Source: Methylocystis sp. B8 (GTDB lineage: Bacteria; Pseudomonadota; Alphaproteobacteria; Rhizobiales; Beijerinckiaceae). Taken from it: a DNA stretch of 64,000 nucleotides. The notes beneath the pieces are model-generated. The model searched no databases, had not been told where the DNA came from, and was given only the letters and a program-made list of their open reading frames with translations. The DNA lies in assembly GCF_005771425.1 (NCBI RefSeq), contig NZ_VBTZ01000003.1, positions 62,001 to 126,000 on the forward strand, read 5' to 3'. The position numbers and the translations under genes were made by a program. This document shows, piece by piece, positions 8,757 through 15,847 of this stretch (positions are counted from its first letter, which is position 1; every line of letters starts with the position of its first letter).

Positions 8757-8850
8757 ATGATGGCGATGGGACCCGAGCGGGGGCAGGGCGAACTCTATGT
8801 GACGTGGCAGGAGATGCCTCTTAACCGCTGTTTTGACTTTGCAATTACCG
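8757..8850 (+). pseudogene. Possible IS1182-like transposase N-terminal stub
   Basis: ATG 8757 opens a short frame MMAMGPERGQGELYVTWQ EMP that resembles the start of some IS1182-type transposases (…QxELxVTWxEMPRSPGH). The match ends after about 24 residues, exactly where an IS66-type terminal repeat begins. The assignment rests on a very short stretch recalled from family sequences. Confidence 0.3.
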
Positions 8851-8955
8851 TAAGCGTGATCCGATGACCGCGAATAATCAGGCGGCCTTGGCTTGCATCT
8901 GATGTTGACGCCATTTCGAGGGGAGCAGTTCGTCGAATCGGAGCGAGGTATCCAC
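8851..8955 (-). pseudogene. IS66-family TnpC, C-terminal remnant with terminal repeat
   Basis: The minus-strand frame DTSLRFDELLPSKWRQH ending QAKAA-stop (stop at 8878-8880) matches the C-terminus of IS66 TnpC proteins (RxDELLPWxW...AA). The sequence beyond the stop reads outward to GTAAGCG at 8851, which is the conserved tip of IS66-family terminal repeats. The combination of tail and tip makes the IS66 call reasonable despite the short length. All upstream TnpC sequence is gone. Confidence 0.55.
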
Positions 8956-9243
8956 CAAGACAAACGACCTTCAGCAGATAGTGCGTAACGGAGGTTACAT
9001 ACTATCTCTATAGACGCTCTCCCGTTGCAAGGCGATTTTGAACTGAACTGCCCGGTCAGTTGCAAACATCCATCCGCCATCACCCAATCCCAATTGGGTC
9101 GGAGCGCCCAAATGGGGAATCCGCTCGCGCACGGCTTTACAGCTGGTAAGCCTCTGGGGCCTCGATAATACTCAGGCTCTTTGCACGCCGGCCTGACCTG
9201 TGCAGCTCATTTCTCTATCGCCTCGCAACCTCTGGGGCAGCCT
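8956..9243. other. Non-coding gap between IS fragments
   Basis: About 290 bp with no recognisable frame on either strand and no RNA-like structure that I can support. It probably consists of further decayed mobile-element sequence. Confidence 0.4.
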
Positions 9244-9495
9244 TCAGCAGGCGGCGCGGTAAGGTTCGCCGTTGCGAAGCACGGCCCAGATAATCCGCGC
9301 ATTCTTATTGGCGACCGCAACCGTCGTGCGGTTGAAGCCGCGCCGCTGTCGAAGATGGTTGACCCATTGGTTGTTGGGATCGGTCTTATTGGGCGCCGTT
9401 CGCGCCACCGATCGCGCGCCATGGACGAGCAGGCTGCGTAGATGCGGTATTCTGGCGCAAACGCCACAAGCGGCCTCGCCTCTGCGCCTCCACAT
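9244..9495 (-). pseudogene. IS110-family transposase, C-terminal remnant
   Basis: The minus-strand frame reads PHLRSLLVHGARSVAR, then NQWVNHLRQRRGFNR and TTVAVANKNARIIWAVLRNG. This is the Transposase_20 C-terminal signature of IS110/IS1111 elements (RxLLxHGARAxL…AxANKxARIxWAxLxxG), including the serine-recombinase-like helix. The N-terminal DEDD domain is missing. ATG 9495 is not a real start. Confidence 0.7.
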
Positions 9496-9651
9496 GTAGG
9501 GAGGGATGACGTGCAGGAGTCGCGCGCTTGTTCGGTGTCGCGCGTTGCGCGCTATTATGTTGCTTCGTTGCCCTTGCGATCGGCCATCATGACGCCGCCG
9601 CTTTCAGTTGGTGCGGCAATGCCATTATACATGAAGCGACACTTAGATTAG

Positions 9652-9712
9652 GCTCCGGACTCATAACCAGTAGCTGACGGTTGCGGCAAGGCAGACTGCG
9701 GCGAGGAAGATG
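9652..9712. repeat. IS5 (IS427-group) terminal fragment
   Basis: GGCTCCGGACTCATAA and the following TAGCTGACGGTTGCGGCAAGG are closely similar to the left end of the IS427-type element at 11155-11200 (GGCTCCAGACTTATAA, TAGCCGACGGTTGCGGCAAGG). It is therefore a second, truncated end of the same IS type, in the same orientation, on the other side of the SGNH hydrolase gene. Confidence 0.7.
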
Positions 9713-9718
9713 ACCCGC

Positions 9719-9820
9719 TGGCGGTGCCTCCTGCGCGATTACGAAAAGCGTATCGACGTCTCAAAAGCCATGATCCACGTCGCAATGGGCGGCCTCATCT
9801 TGCGAAGGATCACTCATTGA
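9719..9820 (+). pseudogene. IS5-family transposase, C-terminal tail
   Basis: Plus frame WRCLLRDYEKRIDVSKAM, IHVAMGGLILRRITH-stop. This matches the tail of a set of IS5-family transposases (RWRCLARDYERRIDVSEAMIHVAMGSLLIRRIAH). The body of the gene is absent. It overlaps the last codons of the convergent SGNH hydrolase gene by 11 bp, so that gene's C-terminus is partly IS-derived. Confidence 0.65.
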
Positions 9821-11030
9821 GCAACATTCTCGAACGGACTCTAAGAGCCTGCCCGATTTCGCTTGCGACAATTTTGTAGCCATCTGGCGACAAATGAGGC
9901 CCCTTTATTGCGTAAGCTTGCAAACCAAGTGGAGCAAGCGGAGAGGTCATATCAAGAAATACGCCGCCATGATTTTCCGCGTGCTGCTTCAAAAGCTTAG
10001 CATAATTTTTTGAATAAGGGTCTGGACGCCAGAATTCGCTATTTGGTATATATACAAGCAACGGAACACAATGAGCTGTTTCGCAGAGATTTATCGCAGT
10101 CTCAATGGCAACCTTAGAGCCATAAGGGAGCTCTTCATGCGCAAATGCCTTAGTCGTGCGAGATAATAACTGAAACAGCGCTCCTCTAATGGTGCTGAGC
10201 TTGGCATGGTACGTTATACGATCAATGAGTTTTGCGACAGGTTCAGTTTTACCATTTTTATCTAGCTCAGCAACAATAAGTCTGTCCGATTCTTTATATA
10301 TACTCTGCAGGTTGTCCGAAAGTTCGCACTGTCCAATGCCATTATCGCAGTCGTTTTTGAAATATTTAGCTTCATTCAAAATAAACAGCTTGTTATAGAT
10401 GCTACTAAATTCGTCTTGTACGTTATCATTTGCGTAAAAAACAACGATAATATATGATGGTTTTATCTTTGCCGCAAAAATTTTTGTTATCGCAGCATAA
10501 TGTATCGGCGAATTGCCGCCAGTTCCCAAGTTAAGCACTTTGAACCCAAGCGAAGTCAGCCGCCCGCCAATTGTCTTATCTTCGTCAACGCAGGCACCGT
10601 GCACGAATGAGTCGCCGACGAGTGCTATGTCTATATTCTTTGCATCCCAAAGGCTGTCATCGTTTCGAAATCCAAAGCGATCAGACTTGTATCTGACCTG
10701 ACCATAGCCTTCGTTACAACCATACAACATGGTGATTGGTTGTGGGCCAAGTGGGGCAACGTGATAGCTTAATGCTAGCTCCTTCCATTTCCCTGAATCG
10801 TATAAGCTGGGGAATAAAAGACTTTTAAACCCGAGATTTCTCGCTTCGGTGATTAGTGTCTTATCTTCAGAATCTTGTCTTAGTTGCTCTATTTCGTGTG
10901 CTTGTATACCAAGATTTGACATCACGATAAACTCAAAAACATAATCAAACGCAACAAACGCAAAATACCAAATAATCATCACTATCGGAAAAGCGAAAAA
11001 TACAACTGTTTTATTTTTCTGCTCCGACAT
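9810..11030 (-). CDS. Membrane-anchored SGNH/GDSL-type hydrolase
   Basis: A predicted SGNH-fold esterase or acyltransferase partner, with one N-terminal membrane segment (VVFFAFPIVMIIWYFAFVAF, about residues 8-27) and the rest likely periplasmic. Family blocks: VGDSFVHG (nucleophile Ser about 141), the Gly block GTGGNSP, the Asn block FYANDN, and C-terminal PHLSPDGY carrying the His (about 375). Members in O-antigen loci modify acetyl groups on glycans; this is family knowledge, not shown here. Start chosen at ATG 11030 (MSEQ…, AGGCGGA upstream) rather than the in-frame TTG at 11069. The gene is clearly more AT-rich than its neighbours and is bracketed by IS427-type ends, suggesting transfer. 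Its last residues run into an IS5 tail. Confidence 0.75.
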   Translation of the reverse strand: MSEQKNKTVVFFAFPIVMIIWYFAFVAFDYVFEFIVMSNLGIQAHEIEQLRQDSEDKTLITEARNLGFKSLLFPSLYDSGKWKELALSYHVAPLGPQPITMLYGCNEGYGQVRYKSDRFGFRNDDSLWDAKNIDIALVGDSFVHGACVDEDKTIGGRLTSLGFKVLNLGTGGNSPIHYAAITKIFAAKIKPSYIIVVFYANDNVQDEFSSIYNKLFILNEAKYFKNDCDNGIGQCELSDNLQSIYKESDRLIVAELDKNGKTEPVAKLIDRITYHAKLSTIRGALFQLLSRTTKAFAHEELPYGSKVAIETAINLCETAHCVPLLVYIPNSEFWRPDPYSKNYAKLLKQHAENHGGVFLDMTSPLAPLGLQAYAIKGPHLSPDGYKIVASEIGQALRVRSRMLLNE

Positions 11031-11154
11031 TTCTGTCCGCCTATTCAATCTTGTTTGAGCCGTTCGCAATCAGCGTTCGTGAGGGATATAGGATCGGACC
11101 GTACGCTCTTAAGTCGAGTTCGAAAGCGCATTCGTAAATGAGAGCCAGTCTCTG

Positions 11155-11993
11155 GGCTCCAGACTTATAAGCAATAGCCGACGGTTGCGGCAAGGGAGAC
11201 TGCGGCGAGGAAGTTGGCGGCGAGCCGGTCGCATCGCGTCGCGATCTTGCGAAAGTCCTTACTGGTATCCAAACATTCTCTCGATTGCGTTGCGATTGCT
11301 ATAGAGAAACGGCGAGAAGCAATTTTTCCAACGCCTATTGGCCTTTGACGGAATGTTCGGCATCGCGCCTTTATCCTGGACTTGCCGGCGCAGGGCGTCG
11401 CTGTCGTAACCCTTGTCAGCGTCCAGGATCGAGGACGGCGGCATCTGCTCCAGCAAGAGCGCGCCAGCCGTGCAATCGGCGAGATGTCCGCCGGTCAGCA
11501 AGAACGCGATCGGACGACAATCGACATCGATCAGCGCGTGGATTTTCGTGGTTCGTCCGCCGCGCTAGCGACCGATCGCCTGAATGTGTTCCCCCCTTTA
11601 GCTCCGGATGCGCAGCGATGCGCCTTGACGGCCGAACTGTCGATGAGAACTTGTGCGGGCGGGCCGCCCGCCGATGCGAGCGCATGGAAAATGTCGACCC
11701 GCACGCCTTTCACCGACCGGCGGACGAAACGATTGTAGAGCGTCTTGCGCGGCCCATAGACGTCAGGCGCGTCGATCCAGCGTCTGCCGCACTTAAGCAC
11801 GTGCACGATCCCACTGATGACCTTGCGGTCGTCGACGTGAGGCTTGCCCCGCCTATCGGTCGGCAGAAGTGGCGCGAGCCAAGCGAACTGGTCATCCGTG
11901 AGCCAGAAGAAATTGCGAATCATCAGCCGCCTCCTCTCGGAAGCCGTGAATCACAAATCCGAAACGATGGGAATCTTTATGGGTCCAGAGCCT
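11155..11993 (-). mobile_element. Degenerate IS5-family (IS427-group) insertion sequence
   Basis: The element is bounded by imperfect inverted ends (GGCTCCAGACTTATAA at about 11155; its counterpart ending GAGCC at about 11993) and carries one two-frame transposase gene on the minus strand. At about 840 bp its length is normal for IS427-group elements. The reading frame is broken at least once beyond the usual A/B frame change, so it is probably not active by itself. Confidence 0.75.
11171..11923 (-). pseudogene. IS427-type transposase (OrfA/OrfB), frameshifted
   Basis: OrfA (start 11923) reads FFWLTDDQFAWLAPLLP, VLKCGRRWIDAPDVYG and VLIDSSAVKAHRCASG, with the first Asp of the DDE triad. A frame change near 11565 leads to RGGRTTKIHALIDVDCRP, ADKGYDSDALRRQV and RNAIERMFG, with the second Asp and the Glu. 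IS427-group elements normally shift frame between A and B, so that break can be functional, although a TAG precedes RGGRTTK here. A second break near 11272 separates MFG from DFRKIATRCDRLAANFLAA, which is not normal and indicates decay. Confidence 0.7.
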
Positions 11994-12035
11994 AGAATTT
12001 TGCAGCTTCAAACAGTCCAAAAATCCGGAGGCAGG

Positions 12036-13232
12036 TCAACCTGTGATCCAGTCAAGATAATCCCGACGATAAAATTCATCCGTAACTTCCCAAGGCCTGC
12101 CGGTTGGCTTAGGTGGAGCCCCTTGATGGAAGTTCCGCTCACGAATGGTTAGAAAAAACTCGATCCATTCGCTAGGCGTATTGTTCCAATTCTCAATCCA
12201 CGTCCATGGACGCGCTCCGACCCGTTCGGGCAAGGCCCCGATATTTGCGACAACAAGTGGAAGGTTGGCCGACATGCCTTCTGACAGTGTGTAAGAGAAC
12301 GTCTCAGGGCACTGAGCTGGAAACCATATCAAGTGCGGATCAAATTCCTGCAAGAGCCGCGGGAGATCGCTGTTAATGTACGAACCACTGATCTTAACCG
12401 CAAGCTCTCGCAGTCGGTTAGCGTCCACCACATCTCCTATCACTTGGAATTCTAAAGGTAATCGCTCGCTCTTCGATATGTGCGCACAAGCTGCCAGAAC
12501 TTGAGCCCCTTTATGCGGACCTATCGTTCCCATCAACGTGATCCGTAGCGGCAGACCGGCCGGCGCGGGCGCAATGCAGGTTGGCGTGCTCGATTGCCGG
12601 CGAACTTCCGGATGAGCCGCTATCACCCCGCACAACTCAGGGAAAAAACGCTCGAGTCTTCTGAAAGTATCGTAGCTTGGAACAATAACTCGGCTCGCCT
12701 GAGCGAGCAGCCAACGAGTCTTGCACTGCCACTCTGTAAGCGATGACGGCCGGTCGGGCGCAATCCCAAAAGTGACTAATTCACATCTAGCGAACATGCC
12801 GAGGTCATCGCCAATGAAGCGTCCCTCACGTCCAACAAGATGCGGCTGAGGTGAGAGCACATGATAGTCGTGCACAGTGAAATCGAACGGAAGGTGCAGC
12901 TCATTTGAAAGTGATTGAAGATAATGTTCATTGCCAAAAAAATGATGAATATGTAATCGACGAACATTGCAGTTTCGCAAAAACTCTAATAACTCAGCGC
13001 GTTGCGTGTTCGGCTCAAATTGCAAGCTTGCTTTGTGCATTGACTGGGCAAGCGAGAGGTTAATAAGGCCATCTCTGCTGGGGAATGCTAACAAGTAATT
13101 GACACGGTCAGCAAAAATATCAGCCAGTAGCTCGATATGCTTTTCGACTCCGCCTCCCCAGCCATGGTGAATGGCCAGGATTGTCGGGAGACCATTCGTG
13201 CATTTCTGCATAACAATACTGTAATCGGACAC
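12036..13232 (-). CDS. Glycosyltransferase, GT-B (family 4-like)
   Basis: A GT-B enzyme with HHGWGGGVEKHIELLA at residues 22-37 (glycine-rich acceptor loop), HIHHFFGNE, FTVHDYHVLSP (about 138-148), ITLMGTIGPHKGAQVLA (about 227-243) and a C-terminal PETFSYTLSEG (about 308-318) in place of the classic EGFG loop. Proteins with the HDYHxLSP / PETFSYTLSE combination are common in rhizobial LPS loci. Start is GTG 13232, supported by AGGAGG 8 bp upstream. It is the only intact + to - reversed gene before the control region, and it may share its upstream region with nothing else, since an IS3 fragment lies behind it. Donor sugar unknown. Confidence 0.8.
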   Translation of the reverse strand: MSDYSIVMQKCTNGLPTILAIHHGWGGGVEKHIELLADIFADRVNYLLAFPSRDGLINLSLAQSMHKASLQFEPNTQRAELLEFLRNCNVRRLHIHHFFGNEHYLQSLSNELHLPFDFTVHDYHVLSPQPHLVGREGRFIGDDLGMFARCELVTFGIAPDRPSSLTEWQCKTRWLLAQASRVIVPSYDTFRRLERFFPELCGVIAAHPEVRRQSSTPTCIAPAPAGLPLRITLMGTIGPHKGAQVLAACAHISKSERLPLEFQVIGDVVDANRLRELAVKISGSYINSDLPRLLQEFDPHLIWFPAQCPETFSYTLSEGMSANLPLVVANIGALPERVGARPWTWIENWNNTPSEWIEFFLTIRERNFHQGAPPKPTGRPWEVTDEFYRRDYLDWITG

Positions 13233-13412
13233 CTATAAGCCTCCTGGGTCTGCGCGGCTGACGTTTTGCTTGGTGAACGTCTTAGAATTGGACAGGTGGT
13301 CGGCCCCCATGGGATTGGCCTGACCGATATTCCGGTCCAAGGAATATTAGGGTTTAGTGCATTGCCTCGGTATGATCGAGAGGAGGCGACAAGGCCGCGA
13401 TCGCCAGCGGCG

Positions 13413-13643
13413 TCAAATCGGTGACCGCCTGCGAAACCGGACGTACTCCGCCTCAAGGTCCTTCAGACGCTTGACCTGGTCGCTCTTCAGCCCGCCGTAT
13501 TCCTGGCGCCATCGATAGTATGTAACCTCCGCCATGCCGATCGATCGAATGGCTTCCGCCACCGGTTGACCCTGTGTCGTCAGCGCCTCGACCTGACGGA
13601 GCTTCGCGACAGTGACCTCGGGTTTATGCTGTTTCCTGCCCAT
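13413..13643 (-). pseudogene. IS3-family OrfA, truncated
   Basis: MGRKQHKPEVTVAKLRQVEA, AIRSIGMAEVTYYRWRQ, then KSDQVKRLKDLEAEYVR. This is the HTH_Tnp_1 N-terminal half of IS3-family (IS407-like) OrfA. Start ATG 13643 follows GAGGAGGAT. The match fails after the leucine-zipper start (RFRRRS, out of frame) and no OrfB follows. Outside the start, 13683-13712 (GGATCAC….GGGGGCAGACC) resembles the terminal repeat seen at about 154-178, so both ends may come from the same IS type. Confidence 0.75.
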
Positions 13644-13769
13644 CACAAATCCTCCTCGAAGCTCAAAAAGCCAAACCTCATAGAGGATCACTTTTCAGGG
13701 GGCAGACCGGGCCCGCATTCGCCGGATAACCAACCGTTCTTATGAATAGGACGATTCAAGCTTAATACT

Positions 13770-13811
13770 GTTCATAGCGTGAACGCCGACCTTGACGTTC
13801 ACATGGTGAAC
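13770..13811. promoter_or_regulatory. Two related 15-bp palindromes (putative operators)
   Basis: GTTCATAGCGTGAAC (13770-13784) and GTTCACATGGTGAAC (13797-13811) share the form GTTCA-N5-TGAAC, with centres 27 bp apart. They lie immediately upstream of the winged-helix regulator gene, and TTGACG (13792-13797) runs into the second copy, where a -35 box could be. The arrangement fits autoregulation by a dimeric MarR-type protein; that is inference. Confidence 0.6.
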
Positions 13812-13834
13812 GCGCTAAGACGCCTCAATCCTTG

Positions 13835-14488
13835 ATGAGGCATTTCATGGGTCGGCTATTGGACGCAAAGCACGAGAATGAGCGCATCGTTCTAGGCCTT
13901 CTGAATACGTTGGCGAGCGCCGACGTTCGCTCGCAGCGCTATATCGCTGCCGAATTGGGCATCGCACTCGGCCTGGTCAACGCCTATCTCAAGCGCTGTA
14001 TCAGGAAGGGTCTCGTCAAGGTCCACGGCGTACCGGCGCGTCGCTATGCCTATTACCTGACGCCGCAGGGCTTAGCCGAGAAATCCCGCCTAACAGTGCA
14101 GTACCTGTCCAATTCGTTCTCCTTCTTCCGGCTCGCCAAGCGTGATTGCGCGCGGGCGTTCGAGGCCGCCAACGCCCTCGGCTTCTCCCGTCTGGTGCTC
14201 GCCGGGCAGTCCGACCTGGCGGAGATTGCGATCTTGTGCGCAGTGGAAGCCGGGGTCACGATTGTGGCCGTAGTCGACACATGCAGCGCGGAGACGAAAT
14301 TTTTGGGTGTCGACAGGGCCGGATCTTTCGCCGACGTCCAGGCCGGCTTCGATGCAGTGCTCATCACTGACGTGACGCGCGCCGCGCAGTCGTTCGAGGC
14401 CGCCGTCGCAGCCTGCGGGGCCGAGCGCGTGCTCGCGCCGGCCCTACTAGGACTGGGTCACCTCACCCAAAGGGAAGGTGCGGCATGA
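13835..14488 (+). CDS. MarR-like winged-helix regulator with extra C-terminal domain
   Basis: The N-terminal 75 residues form a winged helix: ENERIVLGLLNTLA, QRYIAAELGIALGLVNAYLK (recognition helix) and KGLVKVHG, resembling the EPS-associated MarR family found at the head of polysaccharide operons. Those proteins are usually 100-120 residues. Here about 110 more follow, with alternating strands and helices (SRLVLAGQSDLAEIAILCA, VTIVAVVDTCSAE, AVLITDV, ERVLAPALLGLG) that look like a Rossmann-type fold and may bind a nucleotide or sugar nucleotide. ATG 13835 and ATG 13847 (GAGG 6 bp upstream) are both possible starts. It overlaps the NusG-like gene by 4 bp. Two GTTCA-N5-TGAAC palindromes lie upstream. 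Confidence 0.75.
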   Translation: MRHFMGRLLDAKHENERIVLGLLNTLASADVRSQRYIAAELGIALGLVNAYLKRCIRKGLVKVHGVPARRYAYYLTPQGLAEKSRLTVQYLSNSFSFFRLAKRDCARAFEAANALGFSRLVLAGQSDLAEIAILCAVEAGVTIVAVVDTCSAETKFLGVDRAGSFADVQAGFDAVLITDVTRAAQSFEAAVAACGAERVLAPALLGLGHLTQREGAA

Positions 14489-15000
14489 ACAATGTCGATG
14501 GCACGCGCTGGTACGTGGTGCAGACCCAGGTGAATGGCGAGGCTAGGGCGGCGCAGAACTTGCTTCGCCAGGGCTACCAGGTCTATGTGCCGCGATATCT
14601 CAAGCGGCGGCGCCATGCCCGCAAGGTCGACTTCATCGCGAAGCCGCTGTTTCCACGTTATATATTTGTCGCCATCGACGTTACGGCCCATCGCTGGCGC
14701 TCCATTCAGTCCACTTTCGGCGTGTCGCGGCTCGTCACCAATGGCGACGACCCGGCGATGGTGCCCGATGGCGTGATCAGCACGATCCAGGCGCGTGAGG
14801 ACGAGAAGGGATTCATCCGGCTCGACAGCCGCCCGGCTTTCGCGCCCGGCGACAAGGTCCGCGTCCTGGCGGGCGCCTTCATGGACAGTGCCGGCCTGTT
14901 CAACGGCATCGCCGACAATGATCGTGTCTCGATTCTGCTGGACATGCTGGGTCGAAAGGTCCGCGTGTTGCTGAACGCAGAGCTGGTTGCCGCCGCGTAA
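14485..15000 (+). CDS. NusG paralogue, RfaH-like transcription antiterminator
   Basis: A specialised NusG-family elongation factor, 171 residues. The NGN domain begins WYVVQTQVNGEARAAQNL (about 8-25) and continues YVPRYLKRRRHARKV and PLFPRYIFVAID. The KOW domain includes FAPGDKVRVLAGAF (about 116-129) and ends RKVRVLLNAELV. NGN+KOW paralogues next to long polysaccharide operons (RfaH, LoaP, UpxY) bind RNA polymerase and suppress termination. Here it is translationally coupled to the MarR-like gene and lies directly before 38 co-directional genes, so processive antitermination of that operon is the likely role. It is distinct from housekeeping NusG by context and by the basic RRRHARK segment. 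Confidence 0.88.
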   Translation: MNNVDGTRWYVVQTQVNGEARAAQNLLRQGYQVYVPRYLKRRRHARKVDFIAKPLFPRYIFVAIDVTAHRWRSIQSTFGVSRLVTNGDDPAMVPDGVISTIQAREDEKGFIRLDSRPAFAPGDKVRVLAGAFMDSAGLFNGIADNDRVSILLDMLGRKVRVLLNAELVAAA

Positions 15001-15012
15001 ACGGCTTCAATC

Positions 15013-15036
15013 GCACACCGGCTGCAGGTGGTGTGC
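15013..15036 (+). promoter_or_regulatory. Leader hairpin downstream of the NusG-like gene
   Basis: GCACACC (15013-15019) pairs with GGTGTGC (15030-15036) around a 10-nt loop, 12 bp after the antiterminator stop codon. A further GGAGC/GCTCC pairing is possible just after it. It could be a pause or termination signal in the 172-bp leader of the long operon, or an RNA element for the antiterminator. Confidence 0.4.
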
Positions 15037-15091
15037 TCCGCTTCGGCTCCACCTCGGGAGCAATCCGCGTGACGCAGGAGTCACCCGGAGT

Positions 15092-15102
15092 GCGGTAGCG
15101 TG
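15092..15102 (+). promoter_or_regulatory. ops-like element (putative antiterminator recruitment site)
   Basis: GCGGTAGCGTG is identical to the last 11 bases of the 12-base enterobacterial ops element (GGCGGTAGCGTG), which pauses RNA polymerase and recruits RfaH. It lies in the untranslated leader between a NusG/RfaH-like gene and the first gene of the long operon, on the coding strand, 71 bp before the first start codon: exactly where ops elements occur. Function in this organism is inferred. Confidence 0.6.
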
Positions 15103-15172
15103 GAAAGACCTAACTCAGGTTTCTCCGTTTGTAGGGCGTCGCGCGTGCAGGATCGCGGCTTTAGGTTGAAGG

Positions 15173-15847
15173 ATGGATTTTCGAGTCTTCATACAGGCAC
15201 GGATGAGTTCGGTGCGGTTCCCCGGCAAGATGCTGGCGCCGTTCCGCGGACGCCCGCTGATCGCCCAGGTCCTCGACCGGTTCAGCGATTCCGATCTGCA
15301 GCCGCGTCTGGTCGTTCTAACGAGCGTCGATTCGACCGACGATCCATTGGCGGATTTCGTTATAAACCGCTGCAGCGTGCCGGTCTTCCGGGGCGATCTT
15401 GACAACGTCGTCTTGCGTTTCCAGTCGGCGCTCGTTGCATACCCCTGCGCGTGGTTCGTGCGCATCTCCGGCGACAGTCCGCTGCTGGACGCCTCTCTGG
15501 TGCAGGCGATGATCGGCCTCTGCGATGATCGCGTCGACGTCGTCTCCAATATCGTGCGGCGCACCTTTCCGCCAGGCCAGAGCGTCGAATGTATCTGTAG
15601 CGACGTCTTCCGCTCCCTTGATTCCGGCTCTATGACCCACGACCAGCGCGAGCATGTGACGAAAATCTTCTATGAGCAGGCACAGCCGTGGCGAGTCCGT
15701 AGCGTTGTCTGCCAGGACCCCCGCTGGGCGGCTGTGCGCATGGTGGTCGATCAGATCGAGGATCTGCGCGCGTTGCAAGAGGGCGTGGAGCTGCCGCCGT
15801 CGTTCGCCGCGCTGGCCCGCCTCGAAGCCATGCCGGGCGCCGCATGA
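15173..15847 (+). CDS. SpsF-like cytidylyltransferase
   Basis: The CTP-transfer family (CMP-sugar synthetase, SpsF type), GT-A-like fold. The first residues FRVFIQARMSSVRFPGKML (3-21) carry the nucleotide-binding signature QARMxSxRxPGK; RISGDSPLLDASLV (about 97-110) is the metal-binding region. In Bacillus sps loci and in legionaminate/pseudaminate loci, members activate nonulosonates or act on a precursor. It is the first gene of the long operon, 71 bp after the ops-like site, and overlaps the next gene by 4 bp. Its partners (DegT, GNAT, NeuB-like) support a role in activating an NeuB product as a CMP-sugar, but the substrate is not shown. Confidence 0.8.
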   Translation: MDFRVFIQARMSSVRFPGKMLAPFRGRPLIAQVLDRFSDSDLQPRLVVLTSVDSTDDPLADFVINRCSVPVFRGDLDNVVLRFQSALVAYPCAWFVRISGDSPLLDASLVQAMIGLCDDRVDVVSNIVRRTFPPGQSVECICSDVFRSLDSGSMTHDQREHVTKIFYEQAQPWRVRSVVCQDPRWAAVRMVVDQIEDLRALQEGVELPPSFAALARLEAMPGAA

